A DNA stretch of 64,000 nucleotides from Pseudomonas sp. Bc-h. Its GTDB lineage: Bacteria; Pseudomonadota; Gammaproteobacteria; Pseudomonadales; Pseudomonadaceae. Numbering within the stretch: position 1 is the first letter of the stretch; every line of letters starts with the position of its first letter. The DNA lies in assembly GCF_002080045.1 (NCBI RefSeq), contig NZ_MUIN01000003.1, positions 317,501 to 381,500 on the forward strand, read 5' to 3'. The translations under genes and the position numbers were made by a program. The notes beneath the pieces are model-generated. The model had not been told where the DNA came from and searched no databases. It saw nothing but the letters and a program-made list of their open reading frames with translations. Shown in pieces: positions 29,282 through 38,985 of this stretch.

Positions 29282-30364
29282 ATGCAAAACGAGCGCAACA
29301 ATCCGGGCCAGAGCGCTTCGCCCGGCAAAGAGTTCTTCCTTCCGGAACTGTGCCTGCCCCAGGCGCTGCTCGTTCTGGTCGTGCTGGCAGAACTGTTGGT
29401 TCTTGTTCTGGTGCTGGTCGAGCCGATGCATCCGGGTTTCGATTGGGTGAGGCTGGCGCTGATCTCGCTGTTCGTGCAGTGGATCGTGTTGCTCTCTGCC
29501 GCGCTTTTGTGCGGCCTGCGCCCCTGGCTTGCCCGACTCAACACGGGAGTTGCCGGTACCATCGGCTGTTTGCTGGTGGTGGCGGTGACTTTACTGTGTA
29601 CGGCGGTTACGGACTATTGTCAGTTGGACGGCACGACGCCCGTCTACGGCCTCGTCGAACGCTATCTACGCTATTCGTTGATTGCCTTGATCATGTCGGC
29701 CCTGATGTTGCGCTACTTTTACCTGCAGAGTCAGTGGCGCAAACAGCAGCAGGCGGAACTGCGAGCCAGGATCGAGTCGTTGCAGGCACGCATTCGGCCG
29801 CACTTTCTGTTCAATACCCTTAACAGCATCGCGAGTCTGGTTGCGACCGACCCGGACAAGGCTGAACAAGCGGTACTGGATCTGTCTGATCTGTTCCGCG
29901 CCAGTCTGGGCAAGCCCGGCAGCCTGACCACGTGGCGCGAAGAGCTGGAGTTGGCCAAACGTTATCTATCGATTGAGCAATATCGACTTGGCGAGCGTCT
30001 ACAGTTGGACTGGGACGTCAGTGCAATTCCCGACGACTTGCCGATTCCCCAGCTAACATTGCAGCCATTACTTGAGAACGCATTGATCTACGGTATCGCG
30101 CCCAGTGTCGAAGGCGGCGTGGTCCGGGTCGAGGCGGACTACGAACGGGGAGTATTCATATTGCGCGTCAGTAATCCCTATGAAGAAGTCGCGCCTCGGC
30201 AGACTTCAAGCGGCACTCAGCAGGCCTTGGCAAATATCGGCGCCCGCATCACGGCACTTTTTGGCCCTCTCGCGAGTCTGAGCGTGGAGCGCCGTGACGG
30301 TCGTCACTTCACCTGTCTACGCTATCCTTGTGCGAGACTCACGCAGGAAGCCAGAGCAATATGA
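29282..30364 (+). CDS. algZ: Sensor histidine kinase AlgZ (FimS), LytS family
   Basis: 360 residues from MQNERNNPGQ; the ATG at 29282 follows GGAGGC closely, while the longer in-frame start at 29105 reaches back into argH. About four or more membrane helices occupy residues 24-148. His174 in RPHFLFNTLNSI is the expected phosphoacceptor, and the ATPase part begins LTLQPLLENALIYG. The usual G boxes are weak, as known for FimS. It pairs with AlgR, whose ATG overlaps its stop. Confidence 0.93.
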   Translation: MQNERNNPGQSASPGKEFFLPELCLPQALLVLVVLAELLVLVLVLVEPMHPGFDWVRLALISLFVQWIVLLSAALLCGLRPWLARLNTGVAGTIGCLLVVAVTLLCTAVTDYCQLDGTTPVYGLVERYLRYSLIALIMSALMLRYFYLQSQWRKQQQAELRARIESLQARIRPHFLFNTLNSIASLVATDPDKAEQAVLDLSDLFRASLGKPGSLTTWREELELAKRYLSIEQYRLGERLQLDWDVSAIPDDLPIPQLTLQPLLENALIYGIAPSVEGGVVRVEADYERGVFILRVSNPYEEVAPRQTSSGTQQALANIGARITALFGPLASLSVERRDGRHFTCLRYPCARLTQEARAI

Positions 30365-31107
30365 ATGTCCTGATCGTTGATGACGAACCCCTAGCCCGCG
30401 AACGCCTGGGCCGAATGGTCGGTGATCTTGAGGGTTATCGGGTCCTTGAACCCAGCGCCACCAATGGCGAAGAAGCCTTGACGCTGATCGATAGTCTGAA
30501 ACCCGATGTGGTGTTACTCGACATCCGCATGCCGGGTCTTGATGGGCTGCAGGTTGCAGCCAGATTATGTGAGCGCGACACGCCACCTGCCGTGGTGTTC
30601 TGCACTGCTCATGACGAGTTTGCGCTGGAGGCTTTTCAGGTCAGCGCCGTTGGCTATCTGGTCAAGCCGGTGCGTGCGGAAAATCTGCTTGAAGCGCTGC
30701 GCAAGGCTGAACGGCCGAACCGCGTGCAACTGGCTGCCATGACCCGACCTGCCGCCGAGAGCGGCAATGGTCCCCGTACCCACATCAGTGCGCGGACACG
30801 CAAAGGCATCGAGCTGATTCCGCTGGATCACGTGATCTATTTCATTGCCGATCACAAATACGTGACCTTGCGCCACGAGGACGGCGAAGTGTTGCTCGAT
30901 GAGCCGCTCAAGGCGCTGGAAGACGAGTTCGGCGATCGCTTTGTGCGTATTCACCGCAACGCGCTGGTGGCCCGCGATCGCATCGAGCGCCTGCAACGCA
31001 CGCCACTGGGGCACTTCCAGCTGTTCTTGAAGGGCCTCAACGGCGATGCCCTGATCGTCAGCCGCAGGCATGTCGCCGGCGTGCGCAAGATGATGCAGCA
31101 GTTATAA
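30361..31107 (+). CDS. algR: Response regulator AlgR (LytTR)
   Basis: 248 residues. A receiver domain with Asp54 in VVLLDIRMPGLDG is followed by a LytTR DNA-binding domain from about residue 145 (HISARTRKGIELIPLDHVIY to RRHVAGVRKMM). AlgR controls alginate, twitching motility and virulence genes in Pseudomonas. The ATG overlaps the algZ stop. The start at 30361 is the family start; the frame extends back without homology. Confidence 0.96.
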   Translation: MNVLIVDDEPLARERLGRMVGDLEGYRVLEPSATNGEEALTLIDSLKPDVVLLDIRMPGLDGLQVAARLCERDTPPAVVFCTAHDEFALEAFQVSAVGYLVKPVRAENLLEALRKAERPNRVQLAAMTRPAAESGNGPRTHISARTRKGIELIPLDHVIYFIADHKYVTLRHEDGEVLLDEPLKALEDEFGDRFVRIHRNALVARDRIERLQRTPLGHFQLFLKGLNGDALIVSRRHVAGVRKMMQQL

Positions 31108-31247
31108 AGCGAGGGGGCGGCGACACGCCGTCGCATGGCGTCCGTGCGTCGATTGAGAACATGATGCGAGCAGATTGAAGACAGTCATTCGGCCCGATTG
31201 GGCCGAGCTGTTATTATTCGCCGCATTCACTCAGTACGGATTGATCC

Positions 31248-32189
31248 ATGTCCTCTCGCGAAATCCGCATCGCCACCCGCAAAAGCGCGCTGGCTCTCTG
31301 GCAGGCCGAATACGTCAAGGCTCGCCTGCAAGAAGCTCATCCAGGCCTGATCGTGACCTTGGTGCCGATGGTCAGCCGGGGCGACAAGCTGCTGGACTCG
31401 CCACTGTCGAAAATCGGCGGCAAAGGCCTGTTCGTCAAAGAGCTGGAAACCGCGCTGCTGGAACACGAAGCGGACATCGCCGTGCATTCGATGAAAGATG
31501 TGCCGATGGATTTCCCGCAAGGCCTGGGCCTGTTTTGCATCTGTGAGCGTGAAGACCCGCGTGATGCGTTCGTCTCCAATACCTTCCCCAGCCTTGATGA
31601 GCTGCCGCCCGGTAGCATTGTCGGCACTTCCAGCTTGCGTCGTCAGGCTCAACTACTGGCGCGTCGTCCCGATCTGAAAATCCATTTCCTGCGCGGCAAC
31701 GTCAATACCCGTCTGGCCAAGCTGGATGCGGGCGAATACGACGCGATCATTCTTGCGGCTGCCGGTCTGATTCGCCTTGGTTTCGAGGATCGCATCACGT
31801 CGGCAATCAGCGTCGATGAGAGTTTGCCTGCAGGCGGGCAGGGCGCAGTCGGTATCGAGTGTCGCAGCGTGGATACCGAACTGCACGCATTGCTGACCCC
31901 GCTTCATCACTCTGACACCGCCGTACGCGTGACGGCCGAACGAGCGCTTAACAAGCACCTCAACGGCGGATGCCAAGTGCCGATCGCGTGCTACGCGGTG
32001 CTGGAAAACGACCATCTGTGGCTGCGCGGTCTGGTGGGTGATCCTGCTGGCAGCCTCCTGTTGCGCGCCGAAGCCCGGGCTCCGCACGCTGACGCGCAGG
32101 CCCTCGGCGTGCAGGTGGCCGAAGCGTTGTTGGCGCAGGGTGCCGCGACGATTCTGAAGGCTGTCTACGGCGAGGCAGGCGAGGAGTGA
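31248..32189 (+). CDS. hemC: Porphobilinogen deaminase
   Basis: 313 residues. [19 protein letters not shown] at the start and the cofactor-attachment segment [16 protein letters not shown], with the cysteine that carries dipyrromethane, identify it. It joins four porphobilinogens into hydroxymethylbilane. The hemD GTG overlaps its stop. The 140 bases after algR should hold its promoter. Confidence 0.97.
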   Translation: MSSREIRIATRKSALALWQAEYVKARLQEAHPGLIVTLVPMVSRGDKLLDSPLSKIGGKGLFVKELETALLEHEADIAVHSMKDVPMDFPQGLGLFCICEREDPRDAFVSNTFPSLDELPPGSIVGTSSLRRQAQLLARRPDLKIHFLRGNVNTRLAKLDAGEYDAIILAAAGLIRLGFEDRITSAISVDESLPAGGQGAVGIECRSVDTELHALLTPLHHSDTAVRVTAERALNKHLNGGCQVPIACYAVLENDHLWLRGLVGDPAGSLLLRAEARAPHADAQALGVQVAEALLAQGAATILKAVYGEAGEE

Positions 32190-32959
32190 AGGGCTGGCGC
32201 TTGCTGCTGACGCGTCCGGCTGAAGAGTCGCAGACACTCGCGCAGGTGCTGGCCGATGAAGGCGTGTTCAGCGCCAGTCTGCCTTTGCTGGAAATCGAAC
32301 CGCTGCCGGTTTGCGAAGCAAATCGCTCGATCATCTATAACCTCGCAACCTACTGCGCGGTGATCGTTGTCAGTAAACCTGCCGCCCGACTGGGGCTGGA
32401 GATGGTCGACGAAGTCTGGCCGCAGCCGCCCATGCAGACATGGTTCACCGTGGGAGCGGCGACCGCGCAGATCCTCGACGACTATGGTTTACGGGTCTTC
32501 TTTCCAGAGCAGGGCGATGACAGCGAGGCGCTGCTGAGCCTGCCGCAACTTGAAGAAGCAATTTCCGGATACGACCCCAAGGTACTGATCATGCGCGGCG
32601 AAGAGGGGCGCGAGCTTCTGGCCGAACGTTTGCGCGAACGGGGTGTTGCTGTCGATTATCTGCCGCTGTACCGTCGTCACTTGCCGCAGTACCCGGCTTT
32701 CGCCCTCGCACAGCGTGTCGAGGCGGAACGCTTGAACGGGCTGGTGGTCAGCAGTGGACAGGGTTTTCAACATCTGCGCGAATTGGCGGGCGATGCCTGG
32801 CCTGATCTTGCGCGGCTGCCTTTATTCGTACCGAGCCCCCGGGTTGCTGAACTGGCGCGTGAGGCCGGGTCTCTGACCGTAGTGGACTGCCGTGGCGCCA
32901 GCGCTTCGGCCTTGCTGGCAGCGTTACGGGAACATCCCGAACCTGCCTCTCCGGCGTAA
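32186..32959 (+). CDS. hemD: Uroporphyrinogen-III synthase
   Basis: 257 residues from a GTG overlapping the hemC stop (GTGA). The fold is low in conservation, but [32 protein letters not shown] and [13 protein letters not shown] are typical, and its position after hemC is invariant. It closes hydroxymethylbilane into uroporphyrinogen III. Confidence 0.93.
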   Translation: MKGWRLLLTRPAEESQTLAQVLADEGVFSASLPLLEIEPLPVCEANRSIIYNLATYCAVIVVSKPAARLGLEMVDEVWPQPPMQTWFTVGAATAQILDDYGLRVFFPEQGDDSEALLSLPQLEEAISGYDPKVLIMRGEEGRELLAERLRERGVAVDYLPLYRRHLPQYPAFALAQRVEAERLNGLVVSSGQGFQHLRELAGDAWPDLARLPLFVPSPRVAELAREAGSLTVVDCRGASASALLAALREHPEPASPA

Positions 32960-33010
32960 TGATCGACACGTCGGGTTACGCGATTACGCCCAAATGCAAA
33001 GGATGGATAC

Positions 33011-34141
33011 GTGAGCGAAACAGTCTTGCCAAAAGATGACGTTGAACCGGTAGTGGCCAAACCTGAGCCGCTACCGGAACCAGCGCAAAAAGAACCTTCC
33101 AATCGTCGCGGCAGCAACGGTCTTGCGATTCTCGCGTTGTTGCTGGGCGCCGCAGGCGTGGCGGTCGGTGGCTGGAGCGTGTGGCAGTTGCGGGCCATTC
33201 AGTCAGGCGGTCAGGCGCAGTCCAGCCAGTTGCAGGACATCAGCTCGCAAACCCAGATCCTCAAGCAGAGTGAACAGCAACTGGCTGCGCGTCTGGCGCA
33301 ACTGCCCCCGGCCGAGGAGCTTGAAGACCGTCGTCGTCTGGTCACTCAACTCCAAGGCGATCAGCAGCGTCTGAGCCAACGTCTGGAGACGGTGTTGGGT
33401 GCGAGCCGCAAGGATTGGCGTCTGGCTGAGGCCGAACACTTGCTGCGTCTGGCCAGCCTGCGCCTGTCCGCGCTGCAAGACATTACCAGCGCTCAGGCTT
33501 TGGTCCAGGGTGCTGACGAGATCCTCCGCGAGCAGGACGATCCGGGAGCTTTCGGCGCCCGCGAGCAGTTGGCCAAGAGCCTGGCGGCGCTGCAGAGCGT
33601 CGATCAGCCGGATCGCACAGGCCTGTTTCTGCAATTGGCCGCATTGCGTGATCAGGCGACTCAACTGAATGCACTGGCGCCTGAATACAAGGACAAGGGC
33701 GAATCGCTGTTGGGCCTCACCGATGGCAGCGAAGACAGCTACTGGGCCCAGTGGTGGGACAAGATTTCCCAGTACATTCGCATCGACTTCCACGCCGACA
33801 AGAACATCCGCCCACTGCTGGCCGGGCAAAGTCTGACCCAGGTACGTCTGGCACTGAGCCTCGCTCTTGAACAGGCCCAGTGGGCTGCGCTCAACGGCGA
33901 ATCCGAGGTCTACGCCAAGGCCGTGACCGAAGCGCGCAGCGTGCTGGACGCCAACTTCAACCAGGACAACCCGCAGAGCAAAATGCTCGGCGAGCGTCTG
34001 GACGAGCTGGCGAAGAAGCCCGTCTCAGTGCTGACGCCGGACCTGACCCAGAGCCTGAGCGCAGTGCAGGCTTATCTTGAGCAGCGGCACAAGCCCGTTG
34101 GTGGCGCACTGGATCAGCCAAATGAGGGGACGAAGCCATGA
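33011..34141 (+). CDS. hemX: HemX family membrane protein
   Basis: 376 residues starting at a GTG. An acidic/proline-rich N-terminus (EPVVAKPEPLPEPAQKEP) is followed by a single membrane helix (NGLAILALLLGAAGVAVGGW), a coiled coil (about residues 65-130) and a periplasmic helical domain. The protein was once named as a uroporphyrin methyltransferase, but it lacks that domain; its role in haem synthesis is unproved. It overlaps hemY by four bases. Confidence 0.88.
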   Translation: MSETVLPKDDVEPVVAKPEPLPEPAQKEPSNRRGSNGLAILALLLGAAGVAVGGWSVWQLRAIQSGGQAQSSQLQDISSQTQILKQSEQQLAARLAQLPPAEELEDRRRLVTQLQGDQQRLSQRLETVLGASRKDWRLAEAEHLLRLASLRLSALQDITSAQALVQGADEILREQDDPGAFGAREQLAKSLAALQSVDQPDRTGLFLQLAALRDQATQLNALAPEYKDKGESLLGLTDGSEDSYWAQWWDKISQYIRIDFHADKNIRPLLAGQSLTQVRLALSLALEQAQWAALNGESEVYAKAVTEARSVLDANFNQDNPQSKMLGERLDELAKKPVSVLTPDLTQSLSAVQAYLEQRHKPVGGALDQPNEGTKP

Positions 34142-35385
34142 AGCGCGCGTATGGCATCGTCTTCGTGGTGATCGTCGTTGCGGCATTGGTGGGGCTCGCG
34201 ATTTCCCGGCACGCCGGGTACGTATTGATTGCCTACGACAGCTTCCGCTACGAGTCGAGTCTGTGGGCTGCGCTGGCGTTGTTGGTCGCCGTCGTGTTGC
34301 TAATCTGGCTGGTTCGCGGTTTGGTGAGACTGCTGACCGCCTCCGGTGGCGTGGTCAATCCGTGGTCACGACGCAATCGCAGCCGACGTGTCCAGGTCGC
34401 GATCGAACAGGGTCAGATGGACCTTGCCGAGGGTCGCTGGGCCAGTGCTCAACGTCATCTGCATCGGGCGGCTGAAGCCGAACGCCAGCCGCTTTTGTAT
34501 TACCTCGGCGCTGCCCGTGCAGCCAACGAACAGGGTCGATACGAAGACAGCGACAATCTGCTGGAGCGGGCCTTGGAGCGTCAGCCTGATGCCGAACTCG
34601 CCATCGCGTTGAACCACGCGCAGTTGCAACTGGATCGCGGCGACAGCGATGGTGCGCTCGTGACCTTGCAGGCGATGCAAGAGCGTCATCCACACAACCC
34701 TCAGGTGTTGCGCCAACTGCAGCGCCTGTATCGCCAGCGCGGGCAATGGTCCGAGCTCATTCATCTGATGCCGGAACTGCGCAAGGACAAAGTACTTCCC
34801 GCGCAGGAACTGGCAGAGCTGGAAAAGCGCGCTTGGGGCGAGAACCTCTCGCTGGCCGCCTATTGCGATGTCGAAGGCGACACTGGCCCGGCCGGTTTGC
34901 CTGCCCTTGAAAAAGCCTGGCAGCAGCTGACTTCGGCACAGCGTCAGGAGCCGGCGTTGATTCTGGCGTATGCCGAACAGCTTCGTCGTCATGGCGCCGA
35001 TGTGCAGGCCGAAGAGGTTCTACGCAATGCCATGAAGCGCGACTACAGTCCTCATCTGGCGCGACTCTACGGTCTGGTCCGCGGCAGCGATCCGGGTAAA
35101 CAGCTGCAAGCGGCGGAAGGCTGGTTGAAAAACCATCCGGACGATCCGGGACTGCTGCTCACTTTGGGACGCTTGTGTTTGCAAAGCAGTCTGTGGGGTA
35201 AGGCGCGGGATTATCTGGAGGCCAGCCTCAGGCTACAACGCAATCCCGAAGCTTGTGCCGAGCTGGCTCGTTTGTTGGGGCAACTGGGTGAGACTGACCG
35301 CAGTAATCAGCTGTTCCAAGAGGGGCTCGGCCTGCTCGACGAGCGCCTACTCGCTCGTCCCCTGCCAGCGCTCAGCCGCGCTTAG
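34138..35385 (+). CDS. hemY: HemY-type TPR membrane protein
   Basis: 415 residues. Two N-terminal membrane helices (AYGIVFVVIVVAALVGLA and SLWAALALLVAVVLLIWLV) precede the HemY_N region and TPR-like repeats (for example GRLCLQSSLWGKARDYLEAS near residue 350). It is not the protoporphyrinogen oxidase of the same name in Bacillus. The order hemC-hemD-hemX-hemY is standard. A terminator follows. Confidence 0.9.
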   Translation: MKRAYGIVFVVIVVAALVGLAISRHAGYVLIAYDSFRYESSLWAALALLVAVVLLIWLVRGLVRLLTASGGVVNPWSRRNRSRRVQVAIEQGQMDLAEGRWASAQRHLHRAAEAERQPLLYYLGAARAANEQGRYEDSDNLLERALERQPDAELAIALNHAQLQLDRGDSDGALVTLQAMQERHPHNPQVLRQLQRLYRQRGQWSELIHLMPELRKDKVLPAQELAELEKRAWGENLSLAAYCDVEGDTGPAGLPALEKAWQQLTSAQRQEPALILAYAEQLRRHGADVQAEEVLRNAMKRDYSPHLARLYGLVRGSDPGKQLQAAEGWLKNHPDDPGLLLTLGRLCLQSSLWGKARDYLEASLRLQRNPEACAELARLLGQLGETDRSNQLFQEGLGLLDERLLARPLPALSRA

Positions 35386-35405
35386 CCTCCTTTGGCGTTA
35401 CATGC

Positions 35406-35431
35406 AAAAGGCCCAAATACGGGCCTTTTTG
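35406..35431 (+). terminator. Rho-independent terminator after hemY
   Basis: AAAAGGCCC and GGGCCTTTTT pair around AAATAC with a short T-run, ending the hem operon. Confidence 0.88.
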
Positions 35432-35633
35432 TTATTGTGTCGCCAATTTATGTGGGACGTTTCTTCGACTTTGCCTAAATTAGGAATTGGTGACCGGATG
35501 GCGGGTATAAATTCCTATGTCTGAAGTCGTTAAATCCCTACATAAACAAAGAAATATCCTCCCCCGGTTGCCTTGAAAGCGAGTCTCTCTTTCCTCTACC
35601 GTAGCCGCCTTAGTCTTTTGTTACGGATTTTCC

Positions 35634-36161
35634 ATGCATCTGGCCCGCACGCGCTCCCTGTTCTTTCTGGCGTCCATTGCCTGTGCATTGATCGTGGGAG
35701 CGGCATTCTATCTGGAGCGTGTGGCAGGGTCCGCTCCTTGTCCGCTGTGTTACGTACAGCGCTCGCTCTTCGCGATTATCGCTGTGGTCAGCCTTGTCGC
35801 TGCTCTTCACTCTCCGCAAAAGCGTGGCTGGCGTCTCTACTCGCTCGGCATGTTGCTGCTGTCTCTGGTCGGGGCGGCGATAGCGGGCCGTCACGTATGG
35901 CTACAGGCATCCCCTCCAGACAACATGGCTTCCTGTCTCGAAAATCTTCGCTACCTTCTCGATACTCAGCCTTACTGGAAAGTCCTGAACCTGATTCTGG
36001 CTGGCAGCGCAGGCTGCTCTGAAATCACCTGGTCACTTTTCGGCATCAGTCTTCCGGAGTGGAGCCTGCTGGGGTTCGCTGGCATGAGTCTGTTCGCCCT
36101 CTACTACCTTTTCATCGAGTTTCGTGGATTCGGATCAATGGATGTGGGGGCGCCGGATTAA
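35634..36161 (+). CDS. dsbB: DsbB-family disulfide bond protein
   Basis: 175 residues with four membrane helices. The first periplasmic cysteine pair is in APCPLCYVQRS; the second pair is represented by MASCLENLR and AGCSEITW. DsbB reoxidises DsbA with quinone. In P. aeruginosa the gene at this locus between hemY and algQ is the second copy, called dsbH, and this is probably its counterpart. Confidence 0.9.
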   Translation: MHLARTRSLFFLASIACALIVGAAFYLERVAGSAPCPLCYVQRSLFAIIAVVSLVAALHSPQKRGWRLYSLGMLLLSLVGAAIAGRHVWLQASPPDNMASCLENLRYLLDTQPYWKVLNLILAGSAGCSEITWSLFGISLPEWSLLGFAGMSLFALYYLFIEFRGFGSMDVGAPD

Positions 36162-36344
36162 ACACTTGTATGAACTTTATCTCCTGCGTACCTTGAAGGC
36201 CTGGTCGAGCGGGCATAATCTGGGCCGCACGCATCATCGGAATAATGCTGCTGTCGACGTTTTTCAGAGCCGGTTTTCATAAGCATCAAGCCGGGTCGCA
36301 AAGCGATTTCAGGCAGCATGCCCCTGAAGGGAAGAGAGAACATC

Positions 36345-36803
36345 ATGCTGGAAAGTTGTCAGAATGCTCAGGAACGCTGGGGTGGAGTTCACAAGCTGAT
36401 CGACCGCTGGTTGCTGGAACGCAATGAGCTGATCAAGGCTTACGATGATCTTGGTGCGGAGCCGGACGCGTTGTCCGAGACACGCAAACAGTTACAGGAA
36501 TTCTGCGGGACCCTGGTCGACTACGTGTCGGCGGGTCATTTCGAAATCTACGAACAGCTCACTGGCGAAGCCAAGGCGTTCAACGATCAGCGCGGGCTTG
36601 AACTTGCCGACACGATCTATCCGCGGATCGATGTGATCACTGAAAAGCTGCTCGCGTTCAACGATCTCTGCGATGAAGGTAAGTGCGTTGCCGAGAAATT
36701 CAAGGAGCTGGGCGGTTTGCTCCATGAGCGTTTTGAGCTGGAAGACTGCCTGATCGAAGTACTGCACACCGCGCACAAGGCAAAGGACGCGGTTCAGGCC
36801 TGA
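36345..36803 (+). CDS. rsd: Rsd/AlgQ anti-sigma-70 regulator
   Basis: 152 residues from [20 protein letters not shown], the family start; an in-frame ATG at 36318 adds nine unconserved residues. The helical-bundle segment [20 protein letters not shown] matches Rsd/AlgQ, which binds region 4 of RpoD and redirects RNA polymerase; AlgQ also influences alginate and siderophores. GGGAAGAGAG precedes the start. A terminator follows 17 bases after the stop. Confidence 0.94.
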   Translation: MLESCQNAQERWGGVHKLIDRWLLERNELIKAYDDLGAEPDALSETRKQLQEFCGTLVDYVSAGHFEIYEQLTGEAKAFNDQRGLELADTIYPRIDVITEKLLAFNDLCDEGKCVAEKFKELGGLLHERFELEDCLIEVLHTAHKAKDAVQA

Positions 36804-36819
36804 TCGATGTGCGAGATGT

Positions 36820-36848
36820 AAAAAGGGTGCCCTTGAGCACCCTTTTTT
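36820..36848 (+). terminator. Rho-independent terminator after rsd
   Basis: AAAAAGGGTGC and GCACCCTTTTTT pair around CCTTGA. Its A/T symmetry could serve the facing FKBP gene as well. Confidence 0.92.
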
Positions 36849-36860
36849 GTTGTCTGCTTT

Positions 36861-36886
36861 CTGTAGCAGTACGGCCGGGCGGCGCG
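36861..36886. repeat. Partial REP-like element
   Basis: CTGTAGCAGTACGGCCGGGC has the REP head found elsewhere here, without its partner arm. Confidence 0.45.
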
Positions 36887-36902
36887 ATGAAGTATCCCGA
36901 GG

Positions 36903-37580
36903 TTACTGCGAGACCGCGATCAGTTCGATCTCGAATACGAGTGGGGTGTAAGGATCGATCAAATCCCCCGCGCCTTCGGCCCCGTACGCTTGAGCCGACG
37001 GAATCACCAAGCGCCATTTCGCACCCACTGGCATGTCGACCAGTGCGGTGGTCCAGCCTGCTATGACGCTGTCGAGACGGAACCACTGCGGCTGCTGACT
37101 CTGGTCGAAAATCGTGCCGTCAGGCAGACGCCCGACGTACTTCACCTGAACGCGCCCATTGATGTCGGGCTTGGCGCCTGTGCCTGGTGCCAGCTCGGTC
37201 ATGAGGATGCCATCGGCGAGTTGTCGCACACCCGGTTTGGCTTTTTCGGAATCCATGAAGCGACGCTCTTCCTTCAACGCGGCTTCGGTCTGCGGCTCGG
37301 ACTGACCGGAGTTTTCCGCCTGCGCAAGTGCGGCGTCATGGTCGCTGAGGATCTGCTCCATGCGCTCCTGTTTTATCGCCAGAGGTTTGTTCTGATAGGC
37401 CTGCTGCAAGCCTTCGATCAATGCGGGCAACTGCAGATCCGGTGCTTCCTGGCGCAGGCGTTCACCCAGACTCGCGCCCAGGCTGTACGCCAGATCGTGG
37501 GCGTTATCGGAGGGTGCAGCATCGGTCGCGTGAGCAAGGGGTACCAAGAGGAACAACGACATAAACAGGTAGCGCGACAT
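36903..37580 (-). CDS. Secreted FKBP-type peptidyl-prolyl isomerase
   Basis: 225 residues from MSRYLFMSLFLLVPLAHATD, a cleavable signal peptide, so it works in the periplasm. An N-terminal FkpA/Mip-like dimerisation segment (DLAYSLGASLGERLRQEAPD) precedes the FKBP domain (GRVQVKYVGRLPDGTIFDQS, then AGWTTALVDMPVGAKWRLVI and PSAQAYG). GGAGAG precedes the start at 37580; the frame continues far upstream without homology. Same place as in P. aeruginosa, between algQ and algP. Confidence 0.92.
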   Translation of the reverse strand: MSRYLFMSLFLLVPLAHATDAAPSDNAHDLAYSLGASLGERLRQEAPDLQLPALIEGLQQAYQNKPLAIKQERMEQILSDHDAALAQAENSGQSEPQTEAALKEERRFMDSEKAKPGVRQLADGILMTELAPGTGAKPDINGRVQVKYVGRLPDGTIFDQSQQPQWFRLDSVIAGWTTALVDMPVGAKWRLVIPSAQAYGAEGAGDLIDPYTPLVFEIELIAVSQ

Positions 37581-37761
37581 GAATGCTCTCCGGCCTGGGA
37601 AGTGAGCGATTATGCCAGCGACGGTGCCTTTATGTGGTGACGATGTGAAGGGATTTTGGCGAACGTGCAACAGAGCTCGATTTGTAGTGTCAAGATGCCC
37701 TAGCGGCGGTGCGGGCAGAGGTCTAGTATGAGCCGCATTCAAATCAGCCAGGAGGTAAATC

Positions 37762-38985
37762 ATGTCGGCCAACAAGAAGCCAGTAAACACTCCGTTGCAT
37801 TTGCTCCAACAACTCTCGAGCAGCTTGCTCGAACATCTTGAAGATGCCTGCTCCCAAGCGTTGGCCGATGCAGAAAAACTGCTCGCCAAACTGGAAAAAC
37901 AACGCGGCAAGGCTCAGGAAAAACTGCACAAATCGCGCACCAAACTGCAAGACGCTGCCACCGCCGGTAAAGCCAAGGCACAAGCCAAGGCCAAGGACAG
38001 CGTCGGCGAGCTCGAAGCATTGCTCGACGCTCTGAAAGATCGTCAGACCGAAACCCGCACTTACATCCTCAACCTCAAGCGTGATGCTCAGGAAAGCCTG
38101 AAGCTGGCCCAGGGTGTTGGCCGTGTGAAAGAAGCCGTGGGCAAAGCGCTGAGTGATCGCGCTGCCAAAGCACCTGCCAAGGCTGCAGCGAAACCTGCTG
38201 CGAAATCTGCCGCCAAGCCTGTCGCCAAGCCTGCCGCAAAAGCACCGGCCAAAGTCGCTGCTGCCAAGCCTGCTGCAAAAGCGCCTGCCAAGGCCCCGGC
38301 CAAAACAGCTGCCGCCAAGCCGGCTGCCAAAGCTGCGGCGAAAGTTGCTGCAAAGCCAGCCGCTAAACCGGCAGCCAGAACCGCCGCCGCAAAACCTGCT
38401 GCAGCGAAGGCTCCAGTAGCCGCTAAACCTGCGGCTAAAGCCGCTGCAAAACCTGCCGCAAAAGCGTCGGCTGCAGCCAAGGCACCTGCTAAAACCGCAG
38501 CCGCAAAACCTGCTGCCAAACCAGCGACTGCCGCTGCTAAACCAGCCGCCAAGCCAGCGGCCAAGCCAGCAGCAAAAGCACCAGCCGCGAAGCCAGCAGC
38601 CAGTGCCGCCGCCAAGCCTGCTGCCGCCAAAGTGGCTGCAAAACCGGCCGCTGCCAAACCGGCTCCGAAGGCAACTGCAGCTGCCAAACCGGCCGCCAAG
38701 CCTGCAGCAAAACCAGCCGCTGCAAAAACTACAGCCAAACCAGCCGCTGCAAAAACTACAGCCAAACCTGCAGCCGCGAAGCCGGTAGCTGCCAAACCGG
38801 CCGCAAAACCAGCAGCCGCAAAACCTGCTGCCAAGCCTGCAACTCCGGTCGCCTCCACGGCTGCGAAGCCTGCGACCCCCGCTCCAGCAGCGTCGACTTC
38901 GACCACCGCACCTGCCGCTCCAGTGACGCCTGCTACTCCAGCCGCCACTCCAGCAACCGGTTCGACCTCGAACAGCGCTTCCTAA
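37762..38985 (+). CDS. algP: AlgP histone-like Lys/Ala/Pro repeat protein
   Basis: 407 residues. Residues 1-132 form a helical, lysine-rich region (KLLAKLEKQRGKAQEKLHKS). From residue 134 to about 370 the sequence is built of AAKPAAKPA/KAPAK units like the tail of eukaryotic H1, then ends in a Thr/Ala/Pro/Ser tail. AlgP (AlgR3) binds DNA and affects algD expression in P. aeruginosa. CAGGAGG lies upstream of the ATG. The stop overlaps the stop of the facing TIGR02444 gene by four bases. Confidence 0.93.
   Translation: MSANKKPVNTPLHLLQQLSSSLLEHLEDACSQALADAEKLLAKLEKQRGKAQEKLHKSRTKLQDAATAGKAKAQAKAKDSVGELEALLDALKDRQTETRTYILNLKRDAQESLKLAQGVGRVKEAVGKALSDRAAKAPAKAAAKPAAKSAAKPVAKPAAKAPAKVAAAKPAAKAPAKAPAKTAAAKPAAKAAAKVAAKPAAKPAARTAAAKPAAAKAPVAAKPAAKAAAKPAAKASAAAKAPAKTAAAKPAAKPATAAAKPAAKPAAKPAAKAPAAKPAASAAAKPAAAKVAAKPAAAKPAPKATAAAKPAAKPAAKPAAAKTTAKPAAAKTTAKPAAAKPVAAKPAAKPAAAKPAAKPATPVASTAAKPATPAPAASTSTTAPAAPVTPATPAATPATGSTSNSAS
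38161..38870 (+). repeat. algP: Degenerate tandem repeats within algP
   Basis: Short repeat units encoding A/K/P blocks. Most copies have drifted, but a 27-base unit is exactly duplicated at 38710-38736 and 38737-38763, a sign of recent slippage or unequal exchange. Unit lengths are multiples of three. Confidence 0.85.

Noticed and set aside
27709..29823. 704-codon plus-strand frame opposite argH
   Set aside because: It is antisense to argH, lacks any family motif and is a by-product of high third-position GC; argH and algZ explain the DNA.
38088..38948. Ala/Gly-rich minus-strand frame over algP
   Set aside because: It mirrors the algP repeats and has no start context or motif.
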